A stretch of DNA of 64,000 nucleotides from Bacteroides sp. (GTDB lineage Bacteria > Bacteroidota > Bacteroidia > Bacteroidales > Bacteroidaceae). The notes under the pieces are model-generated. The model saw only the letters and a program-made list of their open reading frames with translations. It was not told where the DNA came from and made no database searches. Shown here piece by piece: positions 1 to 9,627 of this stretch. The first letter of the stretch is position 1. Every line of letters starts with the position of its first letter. The position numbers and the translations under genes were made by a program. Where the stretch lies: NCBI GenBank assembly GCA_021202275.1, contig JAJQDI010000016.1, positions 19,821-83,820 on the forward strand, in the 5' to 3' direction.

Positions 1-780
1 AGTGATGAAACCGCTATCGTTTGTCAATTGTGACACGGCGGTTGGGATATCAGATGTGTTTGCTTTGGATGTCAGACTGTTTTCCACTCCTTCTACACGG
101 CTATCCAGTTCCTCCACAATTTCTGTTTTGGCATAGTTATCCAGATCTGTAGAAGTGATGAACTCGCTGTCGTTGGCCAATTGTGACACGGCGGTTGGGA
201 TATCAGATCTTTCTGCTTTAGACTCGAGGCTGGCTGCCATTTCTTCTACACTGCTGCTCAACTCTGCTACAGTATCCGTTTTGGCATAGTCATTGAGTAT
301 TGTTGTAAGTGAAGAGTCGGTCACGTACTCATCCAGATCGACTGAGGTGATAAATCCGCTATCGTTGGTCAACTGTGAAACAACCGTTGGGATATCGGAG
401 ATCTCAGCTTTGTTTTCCAGATTGCTTTCCACTTCCTCCATGCGGCTGTCCAGTGCAGATACAGTTTCTACTCTGGCATAGTCCGAAAGATCTGCATCTG
501 TAATATACTCTGTAAGGTCCGCTGGTGTGATGAATCCACTGTCGTTGGTCAGTTGCGAAACGGCGGTTGGAATGTCAGAGATCTCTGCTTTTGTTTCCAG
601 GCTGTTTTCCACTCCTTTTACACGGCCTTCCAATTCATGAAATGCGTCTGCTTTGGCATAGTCGTTCAATGTAGTAGCCAGAGACGAATCGGTTATATAC
701 CCATCCAGAGCGGCTGACGTTATGAATCCGCTGTCGTTTGCCAGTTGTGACACGGCAGTCGGGATATCGGACAGTGCTGC
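1..780 (-). repeat. Tandem ~156-192 nt repeats in the tail-fibre gene
   Basis: Five copies of a segment coding for DIPTAVSQL(T/A)NDSGFIT followed by a coiled linker occur near 7, 163, 352, 532 and 724. Spacing is 156-192 nt, always a multiple of three. This is a common tail-fibre shaft repeat and suggests growth by unequal recombination. Confidence 0.8.
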
Positions 781-3700
781 CCGTGTTTCATCTGTGGGGT
801 GTCTGTGATCTCCTCTTGCGTAGGTCGTGGATTCTCCGGCACTTGCTTCTCCGTCGACCAGCGGCAACAGATCCGATGCGGGAACCGCGTCGGAAGGAAT
901 GGCACCCAGACTGTCTGTCCAGGACAGCACATTGCCGTCGTATACCCAGACTGTTCCTGTCTCGGCATTCCATGCGAAATCGCCGGAGGTTGCATGGATC
1001 TGTGTAACTTCGATCGTGGTCAGATAATATCCCTTGAAGTTCTCGTTTTCCAGGAATTTATGGTAGAGCGAAGCAATGTCACTCTCATTTACTGTTACCC
1101 TTTCGTCCAACTCGACCAGATCAGTAGCTAATCTATTGACAGCTGTTTCTGTCTCGTCTGCCTGAGCCTGCAAATCATCAACTTCTGATTCTATGTTCGA
1201 AAGACGTGGCATCATGGACGCGATGTTGTTTGCATTACCATCGATAGCCGCGTTTATGTATTGCTGTTCCTGCTGATTGGCTATGACAAATTCTTCGAAA
1301 GCTTCGTCCAGGTTATCGATCCGGTCCATAGCCTGCCCCAGTTGGGCAACACTAGCACGGGTAGTATCGGTCGGATGGCGGTGGTCTCCTCTGGCATATT
1401 GGCTGATGCTACCTGCCGAAGCTTCGCTATCCACCAGGGGAAGTCCATCGTATGCCGCTACGGTCTGATCCGGAATGATGTCTTCCGTGTCTGCCCAGGT
1501 AGTGCCGTTGTATGCCCATTTGGTACCTGTCTGCGCATTGTAGGCAAAGTCTCCCGCACTCGGATTGCTGATGGAAGTGATCTCGTTTGTAGTAGCATAG
1601 TAGCCCCGGAAATGTTCCGTATGGGTCAGTTTCTCAAAAATAGATTCGATATCCGAACTGTTGATGGCAATCTCCGAATTGTTTTTCGAGATGAGATCGC
1701 CTTGTGCGTTGATCGCATCCTGCATGGCATTTAATTCCATCTGATTGGTTGCGACAAATTCATCCAGCGCTTCGTCCAGATCGTTGATCTTGTTATTGGC
1801 CAGTATCAGATCTGCTGCGCTTGCACGGGTAATGTCGGTCGGGTGACGATGATCTCCTCTGGCATATTGATTCACATTGCCAGCTGATGCGTCGTCGTCC
1901 ATCAACGGAAGTCCATCGTAGCCTTCTACAGTCTGATCCGGAATGATGTCTTCCGTGTCTGCCCAGGTAGTGCCGTTGTATGCCCATTTGGTGCCTGTCT
2001 GCGCGTTGAAGGTAAAATCTCCAGTACTTGCCTAGTCAATAGATGTGATCTCATTGGTAGTGGCATAGTACCCCCTGAAATGCTCTGTAATAGCTAATCT
2101 TCCCAGAATGGATTCTATATCCGAACTGTTGAGGACAATATCGGAGGTATTTTTCGAGATCAGATCGTTTTGTCTTTCCAGATCCGACTTCTGCGCATTG
2201 AGATCCGATTCTACTTCCGAAACGCGCGGTAGGATGGAGGCAATATCACTTACGTTACTATCTATCGTATCCCAGATAGAATTTACTTCCTGTTCATTGG
2301 CGGTGACAAACTCTTCCAGTGTATCGTCGAGAGCATTGATCCGTTCAGTAGCCTGTGCCAGTTCGACAGCACTTGCGCGAGTGGTGTCTGTGGGGTGTCT
2401 GTGATCTCCTCTGGCATACTGGTTGACGCTACCTGCCGAGGCTTCGTCATCTACCAGGGGAAGACCTTCGTAGGCTTCTACGGTCTGATCCGGAATCATA
2501 TCTTCTGTGTCTGCCCATGTGGAACCGTTGTATATCCACTTGGTGCCGGTCTGGGCATTGAAAGCGAAATCTCCTGTGCTCGGGTTGCTGATGGATGTGA
2601 TCTCGTTCGTAGTGGCATAGTACCCTCTGAAATGAACTGTATGAGTCAGTTTTTCGAAGATAGATTCTATGTCCGAACCATGGACTGCAATATCGGCGCT
2701 GTTCTGTGAGATCAGTTCGCCTTGTGCTTCGACAGTTGACTCTACCTGGGAAAGGCGGGGCAAAACAGATATTATCTTGTCTGTATTGTCTTCAATGGCC
2801 TCTTTCATGGAACTCATCTCCTGTTCGTTGGTAGCGGTAAATTTATCCAGTGCTTCGTCCAGATCATCAATCTTGCTGTTGGTCTGTGCCAGTTCGACCG
2901 CACTTGCACGGGTGGTGTCTGTGGGGTGTCTGTGATCTCCTCTGGCATACTGGTTGACGCTACCTGCCGAGGCTTCGTCATCTACCAGGGGAAGACCTTC
3001 GTAGGCTTCTACGGTCTGATCCGGAATCATATCTTCTGTGTCTGCCCATGTGGAACCGTTGTATATCCACTTGGTGCCGGTCTGGGCATTGAAAGCAAAA
3101 TCTCCAGCTTGGGGATCGGCGATAGAGGTAATCTCATTGGTTGTAGCGTAGTAGCCCCGGAAGTGATCTGTAGCAGCTAACTTTTCGAAAATAGATTCGA
3201 TATCCGAACTGTTGACCGCAATGTCCGATGTATTTCTGGAGACGGATTTGCTGAGTGCGTCGAATTGATCCTGTGCCGATTCGCTGAAGTTGATGATATC
3301 TTCTACGAATGCGATCGGATGCGCTTCACTACCTGTCTCACCGGAGAGTTGGACTGTCGGGCGGGAATTTGCTGTGAAGTTCATTGGCATGGAGGCAGAA
3401 CCGAAATCCACGATGCCCCAACGGTTGATCATGGCGAGGTTGTACACTTCGCCTTCTGTATCTGTACCGAAAAGTTTCTTGTTATTCTTTAACAGAATAT
3501 CTCCTTGGGCGTTTATATAGCCGTTGGTATTGTAGGTAACCAACTCTTCGCCATTGGCTTTGATCGTTCCGTTGGCAGAGACAATATCTATCCCACCGGC
3601 ACCATTGCCACACAGTTCGGTGGTATGGGTATCTTCGTCTTGTCCGATATACGAATTGCCGGAATTGGAGAATCTGATCTTGCTACCTGTAGATATCCAC

Positions 3701-4869
3701 TGATCACCTGTCATTCGGGAGGCCTGGCTGTTTCCTGCCAGAGGAAGATAGTCGCTCAGGTCGGTTTTGTCTGCCTTTGTAGCATCATTGGGATGTCTGT
3801 GGTCTCCACGGGCATATTTGTTGGAGGTTCCCGGATGCGCCTCACCGTCCATCAGTGGTTCCGAGTCGCTGGCATCTACCGTCTGATCCGGAACAGGAGC
3901 ATGTGTATTGGCCCATGTGGTACCGTTGTATACCCATTTGGTCCCGGTTTCTGCGTTGTAGGCAAAGTCTCCTGTTCTCGGAGTGGAGATGGCCAGTACT
4001 TCATCAATGGTACCGTAATACCCTCTGAAATGCTCTGTCTCGTTGATATCCTTTCTGATAGACTCGATCTCAGCGGAGTGGATAGCGATATCCGCACTGT
4101 TTTGTGTTACTCTTTCGTCGAGCTGGCTCAATGTCTGAGTTACAGCGGTGAATCCTTCTTCTGTTTTTTCCTGAAGGTCGGACACAGAAGTGGATAGACC
4201 TTCCAGGGTTGCTTCTGCCTCTTCCATACGTTCTGTAAATCCGGACATTCCGGCTTGTACCTCTTCTGCTTTTGCCAGCGCGGTGTCTACCTCCTTTTTG
4301 TAGGCGATGTCATTGGTTTCGTAATCGGTACCGTTGAATGTCTGTACGGTAGGGCGGGAGAGTGAATGAATGTTGTAGCGCAGGGATATATCTCCACTAT
4401 CCAGGGAATTGTCCGGTCTTACAGATACGATGTTGTGTCTGCCTCCGGATGCCGTTTTACCGGATAGTTGTCTGTTGTTTCCCAGCACAATGTTTTCCCG
4501 GGGACTGATATTGTTTTCCGGGTCGTAGAACACTGCATCTTCCAGGGCAGCTTCGATAGACTCTCCATTCTCGGAAATCGTTTTTTCTATCAGTCCGTCG
4601 GTCTCTTCTTTGGTATATACAGGTTTGTACCTGCCATCATCAAAAAGAGCTTTTTCACCTTTACATTCCATCCGGAGAGTATCCAGTTTTTCCCTGTCTT
4701 CTTCTGGCAATTCGTGTTCGGGTTTGCATACCGGGAATACTTTTCCGCAATGATCCATACCGATCAGGGCGGGAACTTCCTCCCAATGTTTGGGGTGTGC
4801 TTTGGAAATGTCTACATATTTGTCCGGTACGTAGTGGTAGTGATGTGGTTTATTGCAATTGCAAGACAT
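1..4869 (-). CDS. Phage tail fibre / receptor-binding protein, partial, with one in-frame TAG
   Basis: The reading frame is open from the ATG at 4869 to the left edge (over 1,620 codons) except for one TAG at 2032-2034. The protein is modular. HFRGYY...GDFAFNAQTGTKW...RGDHRHP units, typical of tail-fibre shafts, occur about six times. Short DIPTAVSQL-NDSGFIT repeats follow in the last 780 bases. Compared with sister repeats (SISNPSTGDF, SIADPQAGDF), the TAG falls where N or D is usual, and a former CAG (Gln) is plausible. The N-terminus (MSCNCNKPHHYH) probably attaches to the tail. The C-terminal receptor-binding tip lies outside the window. If the TAG is not read through, the product is a 945-residue truncated fibre without the tip. 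Confidence 0.85.
2381..3096 (-). repeat. Pair of identical 185-nt direct repeats inside the tail-fibre gene
   Basis: Bases 2381-2565 and 2912-3096 match at every position on direct comparison, offset 531 nt (177 codons), and both flanks diverge at once. They encode the RGDHRHP...DQTVEAYEGLPLVDDEAS module. Identity at synonymous sites points to recent duplication or gene conversion. Confidence 0.85.
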
Positions 4870-4933
4870 ATTGTTTTTGTTTTAATTTGTAAAAGAGAGG
4901 ATACATCTCTCTTGTGTGTCAATTATATATAGA

Positions 4934-5452
4934 TTAGTTGTCGGACCCTGAAATCGCTTTCATGGCTGTTTCATCCACCTCGTAAGGCATCTGTTTGGCC
5001 AGGTCGTTGAGGGTGATGCTATATCCGTTGAGGTCTCCGAACGAAGTGCCGGTTTCTGCCGTACCGTCTGAAAGGGTAACCGCATAGTCAAATCCGAAAT
5101 ACCAGTACACATCGTTGTTGTCCTGTATGATCCATGCTGTATCTCCCGCGGCAATTGCGTTGATTTCGATCCTTTTTACAGTCTCTTGTTTGGAGAATTG
5201 CAATACGATCGCACTCTCGAAATAGAGGCTACCGTTTGCATCTTCCCGGGTGATGGTGGTGGTGACTGAACCTGTTTGTTTTCTGAATTCAAACTCTTCC
5301 CACTCGCTCGGATTGGAGATCGCGGAGATCTTATTATTTGTTACCGTGGGCTTACCGACTTTGTCAAAGCAGACTCCCCAGGCTCTTCTGATACCACCGA
5401 TACCGTTTTCACAGTCCCGGATGATTCCCTGTAATGAAACGCAACATCCCAT
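4934..5452 (-). CDS. Conserved phage virion protein following the capsid gene
   Basis: 172 residues from the ATG at 5452, two bases after the capsid stop. A TTG six bases further upstream is a less likely start. The N-terminus (MGCCVSLQGIIRDCENGIGG) and the order 'acidic beta-rich body, then YWYFGFDYAVTLSDGTAETG' resemble a protein family I recall next to capsid genes in Bacteroidales prophages. Its role is uncertain; major tail (tube) or capsid decoration protein are the two reasonable guesses. It ends in TAA at 4934 and is followed by the tail fibre after a 64-nt gap. No catalytic motif is visible. Confidence 0.65.
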   Translation of the reverse strand: MGCCVSLQGIIRDCENGIGGIRRAWGVCFDKVGKPTVTNNKISAISNPSEWEEFEFRKQTGSVTTTITREDANGSLYFESAIVLQFSKQETVKRIEINAIAAGDTAWIIQDNNDVYWYFGFDYAVTLSDGTAETGTSFGDLNGYSITLNDLAKQMPYEVDETAMKAISGSDN

Positions 5453-5454
5453 GA

Positions 5455-6462
5455 TCAAGATTTTTTAGTGGTTGAAACTTTGGTTGAGAGAGAAGCTGGC
5501 TGTGTGCTTACCCCCGTGGTGACGATATTTACATCGATGGCGATCGGGTTGGTCAGTACGCACGGATCCACCTCTACGATCACGGACCAATCGTCGAAGA
5601 CCAGTGTGATGCCATAAATGGATTTGACTCTCCAGATGTAATAGTCACCGTCTTTGTCGACTACATATTTCCACTGGAAGGTGTTGAGATCCTGTTTTTT
5701 GTTGGTAAGGTAACGTATGTTCCTCAATGGAGTGACCAGGATCTTATTGGTACCGGTGAGACCACGTGTCGGGATCACCACTACATCGTTCTCAAGTCCC
5801 GGAAGATTCAGATCATCCTGTGAGTTGGCTATCAGCAGTCGCAGACGTGTCAACGCCAGTCAGTACAGGGCACCGTAACGTTCGGGAACGAAGATAGCGA
5901 CCGTACCCATCTTCAACGCGTCTTCGGGGAGAGCGAGGAATCCGGCGACCATCGCATCGTAGATGCTGCCGCTATCTGCTGTGATCCGGCAGCCGTCTGC
6001 TTCTGCCTGCTTGAGCAATCCGTCGTATAGGTTCAGGTTGGGCTCTACAGAGGTTTTATCACCCTGGAACACCATTTTGTCTACTGCTTCCAAGAAGGTG
6101 GCCAACTGTCCTTCTGTGATGGCCATTTCCAGGGATCCTGCCGATTCCTTACCCGCGGTGAACCGGAAGTCTGTATTTCTGATCACACGGGCCAGGTCTT
6201 CTTCGCAGTAAGTCTGTCCGTCTTTGAAACAGATCACCTCTACATCTTTTTCAGTGATGTTGGAGTCGCCGTTGTAGGGCTGACAGCATTTGGAGAGATG
6301 GGCTACCGGATCGAAGATCCTGATCCGGTAGGGCCCCGGGGTGGCACCCTCCATCACTTCGATACCAAATCGATTGAGGATGGTATCTTCATATACTTTT
6401 CTTGTTACCAGATCCGGAGAAAGTCCGGGAAGTTCCTCTAAGGAGCGAATGTTTATTGCCAT
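5455..6462 (-). CDS. Major capsid protein with an in-frame TGA
   Basis: One frame runs from ATG 6462 to a TGA at 5455-5457, about 335 codons, interrupted only by a TGA at 5860-5862 (codon 201). The halves join as GALY-stop-LALTRL. The C-terminal part has the HK97-like capsid pattern NLPGLENDVVVIPTRGLTGT and a late DGDYYIW strand; the N-terminal part begins MAINIRSLEELPGLSP. The position directly after protease and scaffold-like genes supports the call. The internal TGA is most simply a TGG (Trp) to TGA transition. The gene also ends in TGA, two bases before the next ATG, so TGA still means stop here. Without readthrough no capsid forms and the prophage is defective. Confidence 0.8.
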
Positions 6463-6483
6463 GTTGTTCTTGAATTGTTTTTT

Positions 6484-6994
6484 TTAAAGGCCGAATTTAG
6501 ATAATTGAGATTCTCTTTTGCCTTCCGTATCCAGGGAAGGAGTAGGGTGTTCGAACTTACCGGCGGAGGTAAGTCGCAGCTTTTCATTTACTTTTGCCAG
6601 TTCACTTCTGAGTTGTTTGATTGCTTCTTTTTCATTGTTTACAGACATTTCCGCAACGACATTTGCTATTGCCTTGATCTGTGTTGCCGAGAGTTGTACG
6701 GAGTCGGGATCTTTTTTTTTCTTTTTGCCTTTTTTTCTTTAATTCCTGTTTTTCATTTTCATTTATGGATATTACAATACCTGATTCGATTACAACCGTT
6801 TTTTCACCGTAGGCATATTCACCGTCTTCCGGCAAAATAAAAGCTCCTTCTTCATCAGTAACAAAAACTTCGTAACCTTCCCGGAGATTACCCTCTTCCA
6901 TATACTCGAGGGTGATGTCGTCGAGTTGTACACTGGAGAGATTCAGCCTCAACTCTTTTGCTAATTTTAAAGCGATTTTTGTTTTTAACTTCAT
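6484..6994 (-). CDS. Scaffold-like protein, frameshifted in a poly-A tract
   Basis: Starts at ATG 6994, one base after the stop of the protease gene. The start frame gives MKLKTKIALKLAKELRLNL and an acidic body, then enters a lysine stretch encoded by A7, A5 and A9 runs. After the A9 run (T9 at 6712-6720 on the + strand) the sensible coding continues in another frame: DPDSVQLSATQIKAIANVVA, then a coiled Glu/Lys segment ending SQLSKFGL at 6484. Removing one A restores one protein of about 169 residues. Its place between prohead protease and capsid and its coiled, charged nature suggest an assembly scaffold; that role is inferred. Confidence 0.65.
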
Positions 6995-6995
6995 A

Positions 6996-7583
6996 CTAGT
7001 CTAATAAGATTAATAATTCAAATAGTCTTCTGTGCCGTGATAATTCCTGTTTGGTCTGTTCATGGAGGTCGCCTGTTATCTCAACGGAGAAACCTTTTAA
7101 AGAACCGTTCTTAACAGCATCCCACACATCGGGGTTGTTTACTTTGTAACTAACCATCCAGCTGCCGTTCTCTACATCCCTGAATTCGGGATAGGCCAGT
7201 TTGTGTTGCCCGGAAAGGAGGAAAGACTCGATCAGGAAAACTCCGTCGACATGGGCATCCGACCCATGTTCGATATTTACCGAGTCCCCCCTTTTCTCCT
7301 GCATGAACTTTTGTACGATATTCTGCATTTCGTCCGGAGAGATGGTGAAGTAGAATTCTTTTCCCTCCCGCGTTTGTCTGTATATGGGATAATCTGCCCG
7401 TAACGCGACCCCTGTGACAATTCTTTTTTCTTCATTTACGGAGAGCTTCATAATGGTGCTTTCTTCGCAAAGAGTGATAAAGTTCTTGCCTACCGCAGGG
7501 TCTTTCACAAAAGACATTACAGACACACCATATTCCTCTTTCATGGTGTCGATACTTAGTGTGTAGATGGGTATTCTGTACAT
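6996..7583 (-). CDS. XkdF-like prohead protease
   Basis: 195 residues. The N-terminal segment (MYRIPIYTLSIDT...SVMSFVKDPAVG), the central VTGVALRADYPIYR with FTISPDEMQNIVQKFM, the NIEHG motif and the late NGSLKGFSVEI segment match the XkdF family of phage serine proteases, which process capsid and scaffold during head maturation. The short length is normal for that family. It lies just upstream of the scaffold-like and capsid genes. It ends in TAG at 6996, one base before the next ATG (TAGTATG), which shows that TAG is a working stop in this prophage. Confidence 0.8.
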   Translation of the reverse strand: MYRIPIYTLSIDTMKEEYGVSVMSFVKDPAVGKNFITLCEESTIMKLSVNEEKRIVTGVALRADYPIYRQTREGKEFYFTISPDEMQNIVQKFMQEKRGDSVNIEHGSDAHVDGVFLIESFLLSGQHKLAYPEFRDVENGSWMVSYKVNNPDVWDAVKNGSLKGFSVEITGDLHEQTKQELSRHRRLFELLILLD

Positions 7584-7629
7584 CGGGTTGTTTTCTATAA
7601 AAATATACCTTACTTCTTTTTCAGTACAT

Positions 7630-9564
7630 TTAATAGGTTGCTTTGCTCTCCGCTACGTTGATCCGGCTGTCTACTGAATTGAAATTTTCCACCACGAGCA
7701 CGGCTCTGTTGCTGTTTAAGAATTCCTGGTCGTAGCTATCCATGTTGTTGTGTGTCTCTACTATTTCTCCCATATTTTCCGGCATGCTTGGCAGAGCTAC
7801 CGAGGCACTGGCGGCAGATGTGGTGTCAGTGGCATTGGGTACTTTTGTAGAAAGTATGTTCTTTACTGTAGCCAATCCGGTGGCTATAGTGGTGGCCAGC
7901 GCAACATAGCTAAAGGGAGGGGGTGAGGAAGCTAAGGCCAAAGTTCCTGCTTTATATGTATCAATTGTTGCAGCCGCGACCGCAGCTGCTTTGCCGGCCA
8001 CTGTATGTTCTCCCAACATTTCTGAAGCTTCACTTAAAAAGGAAGACCTGAGTTCGAGTTTTTCATTTTCGAATTCTTCTTGTCTTTCTACTTCTTCCTC
8101 TTCTTCTTTCTGTTGTTCTTTTCTCTGCTCGTCACGAAGTTTATTATACTCTACTAAAGCTTTGGCTCTTTCTTCATAGGACAGAGTAGTATTGTAGGCA
8201 ATGTCATGCAGCCTGGCAATTTCTTCTTCTGTTTCTTTCTTTTTAAGTTCTTCTAATTCCTCCTGAGATAGATCTCCGTCAAATCCCTGCGCTATCCTTA
8301 ATTCTTTTTCAAATTGTATCCTGTCTTCGTTTGCCTGTTTTTCTGTGGCCAGTAATTCTTCATTTAATGCCTGACTTTCTCTTTCGGCTTCCATTAACCT
8401 GTTAGTTGCCTCTATTTTTGCTTCTATGGAGGCTTCCGGGTCGTTGATCACTTTGTTGTAGCTTTCGATCAGATCATCATTTGCTTTGATCTGTGCTTCA
8501 ATAAATGAGATAAGTTTATCATCGGATAATATCTGCTTCTGGTAGGCTATGGATTGGTCTGTACGTTGCTTGTGTAGGTTTTTATCTGCTTCCAGCAATT
8601 CTTTTTTGTGTTTTTCTTCTCTTTCTTTTTCCCTTTTGGCGTTTGCTTTCCGGTTTTTTTTCTTTTCGGCATTTTCTTTGATCTCAGCAATTTCATAATC
8701 TTTATCCAGCTGAATTAACTTCTCATTCGTTTGTTCGAATAGTTGAGTTAACTCTTCGGACTGACTTTCCAGTTCTTTCAATCTTTTTTTCTTGGCAAAG
8801 TTGCACCAGGATGTCTGAGCTTTTAAAACCTCTATTTCCGCATTGATCGCTTTGACTCTTTTCCCTACATCATCAAGGGTTTGTTGAGTAAATTCTCTGT
8901 TAGCAGCAATTACATCTTTTTGTGAATCTCCTTGTGCCTTCATTTTACGGATCAGGAACTCCTGTTCGTCCTGCTGTGTTTGTAATGTATCCACATAATC
9001 CTGATGGCCTTCTTTTAAATCATCTACACCAGATAATAAATTACTGGAATAGTCTATCATGTAAACCATCGCTGTTGTGATGCCAGTTATTACCGCCGCT
9101 AATACAAAGATTGGATGGCCGGATAGTATTCTGCCGAAAGCACTGAAAGCTGTTTGGACTGCCCCGATCCCGTTTGTGATCGCAGTGAGTTGTGGAACTA
9201 ACTCCAGACCGGCTTGTAGTTTGTCCAATGTCGAATTGAGTGCTTCGTTTTCAATACCTAATAAAGCGGATGCAGACTTAAAAGCATTGAATCCTTTGAT
9301 AATATCGCCAATTGCTTCTTCTAATTCTTCATGTGCATCGGTTAGGTTAGCGGTTGCGGTTTCTGCCTCCTCGTTTACTTCATTAAGTCTTTCCTGTGCT
9401 GCTGCCAGTTGATCTAAAGCGGTGCTACAGGAACCGGCCGCGGTTGTCAGACCGGAGATCGCGGTTGTACATTCACCAATCTCCTCTTTAAGTGATCTGA
9501 TACTATTGTTTGCCTGGGTTGTATTACAGACTACAGCTATTTTAATTTCTTCTATTTCTGCCAT
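7630..9564 (-). CDS. Tail tape measure protein
   Basis: 644 residues. A long coiled-coil region rich in E, K and Q fills roughly residues 180-500, with hydrophobic stretches near 120-175 (GHPIFVLAAVITGITTAMVY). A second Ala/Thr-rich hydrophobic segment lies near 540-590 (AGKAAAVAAATIDTYKAG then SSPPPFSYVALATTIATG), the usual C-terminal signature of tape measures in Bacteroidales phages. It sets tail length and helps DNA ejection. The length is short for a tape measure, implying a short flexible tail. An A8 tract (T8 near 8654) and an A7 tract (near 8784) are in frame here, unlike those in several neighbours. Confidence 0.85.
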   Translation of the reverse strand: MAEIEEIKIAVVCNTTQANNSIRSLKEEIGECTTAISGLTTAAGSCSTALDQLAAAQERLNEVNEEAETATANLTDAHEELEEAIGDIIKGFNAFKSASALLGIENEALNSTLDKLQAGLELVPQLTAITNGIGAVQTAFSAFGRILSGHPIFVLAAVITGITTAMVYMIDYSSNLLSGVDDLKEGHQDYVDTLQTQQDEQEFLIRKMKAQGDSQKDVIAANREFTQQTLDDVGKRVKAINAEIEVLKAQTSWCNFAKKKRLKELESQSEELTQLFEQTNEKLIQLDKDYEIAEIKENAEKKKNRKANAKREKEREEKHKKELLEADKNLHKQRTDQSIAYQKQILSDDKLISFIEAQIKANDDLIESYNKVINDPEASIEAKIEATNRLMEAERESQALNEELLATEKQANEDRIQFEKELRIAQGFDGDLSQEELEELKKKETEEEIARLHDIAYNTTLSYEERAKALVEYNKLRDEQRKEQQKEEEEEVERQEEFENEKLELRSSFLSEASEMLGEHTVAGKAAAVAAATIDTYKAGTLALASSPPPFSYVALATTIATGLATVKNILSTKVPNATDTTSAASASVALPSMPENMGEIVETHNNMDSYDQEFLNSNRAVLVVENFNSVDSRINVAESKATY

Positions 9565-9627
9565 ATAAAATAATAGTTGTAAGTAATTTTTTAGTTGTAT
9601 TTTTACTTATCATTACTTTGTGTAGTG

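Noticed and set aside
1..4869. Diversity-generating retroelement acting on the tail fibre
   Set aside because: No reverse transcriptase and no template/variable repeat pair with A-specific changes was seen; the repeats are exact duplicates or shaft units.
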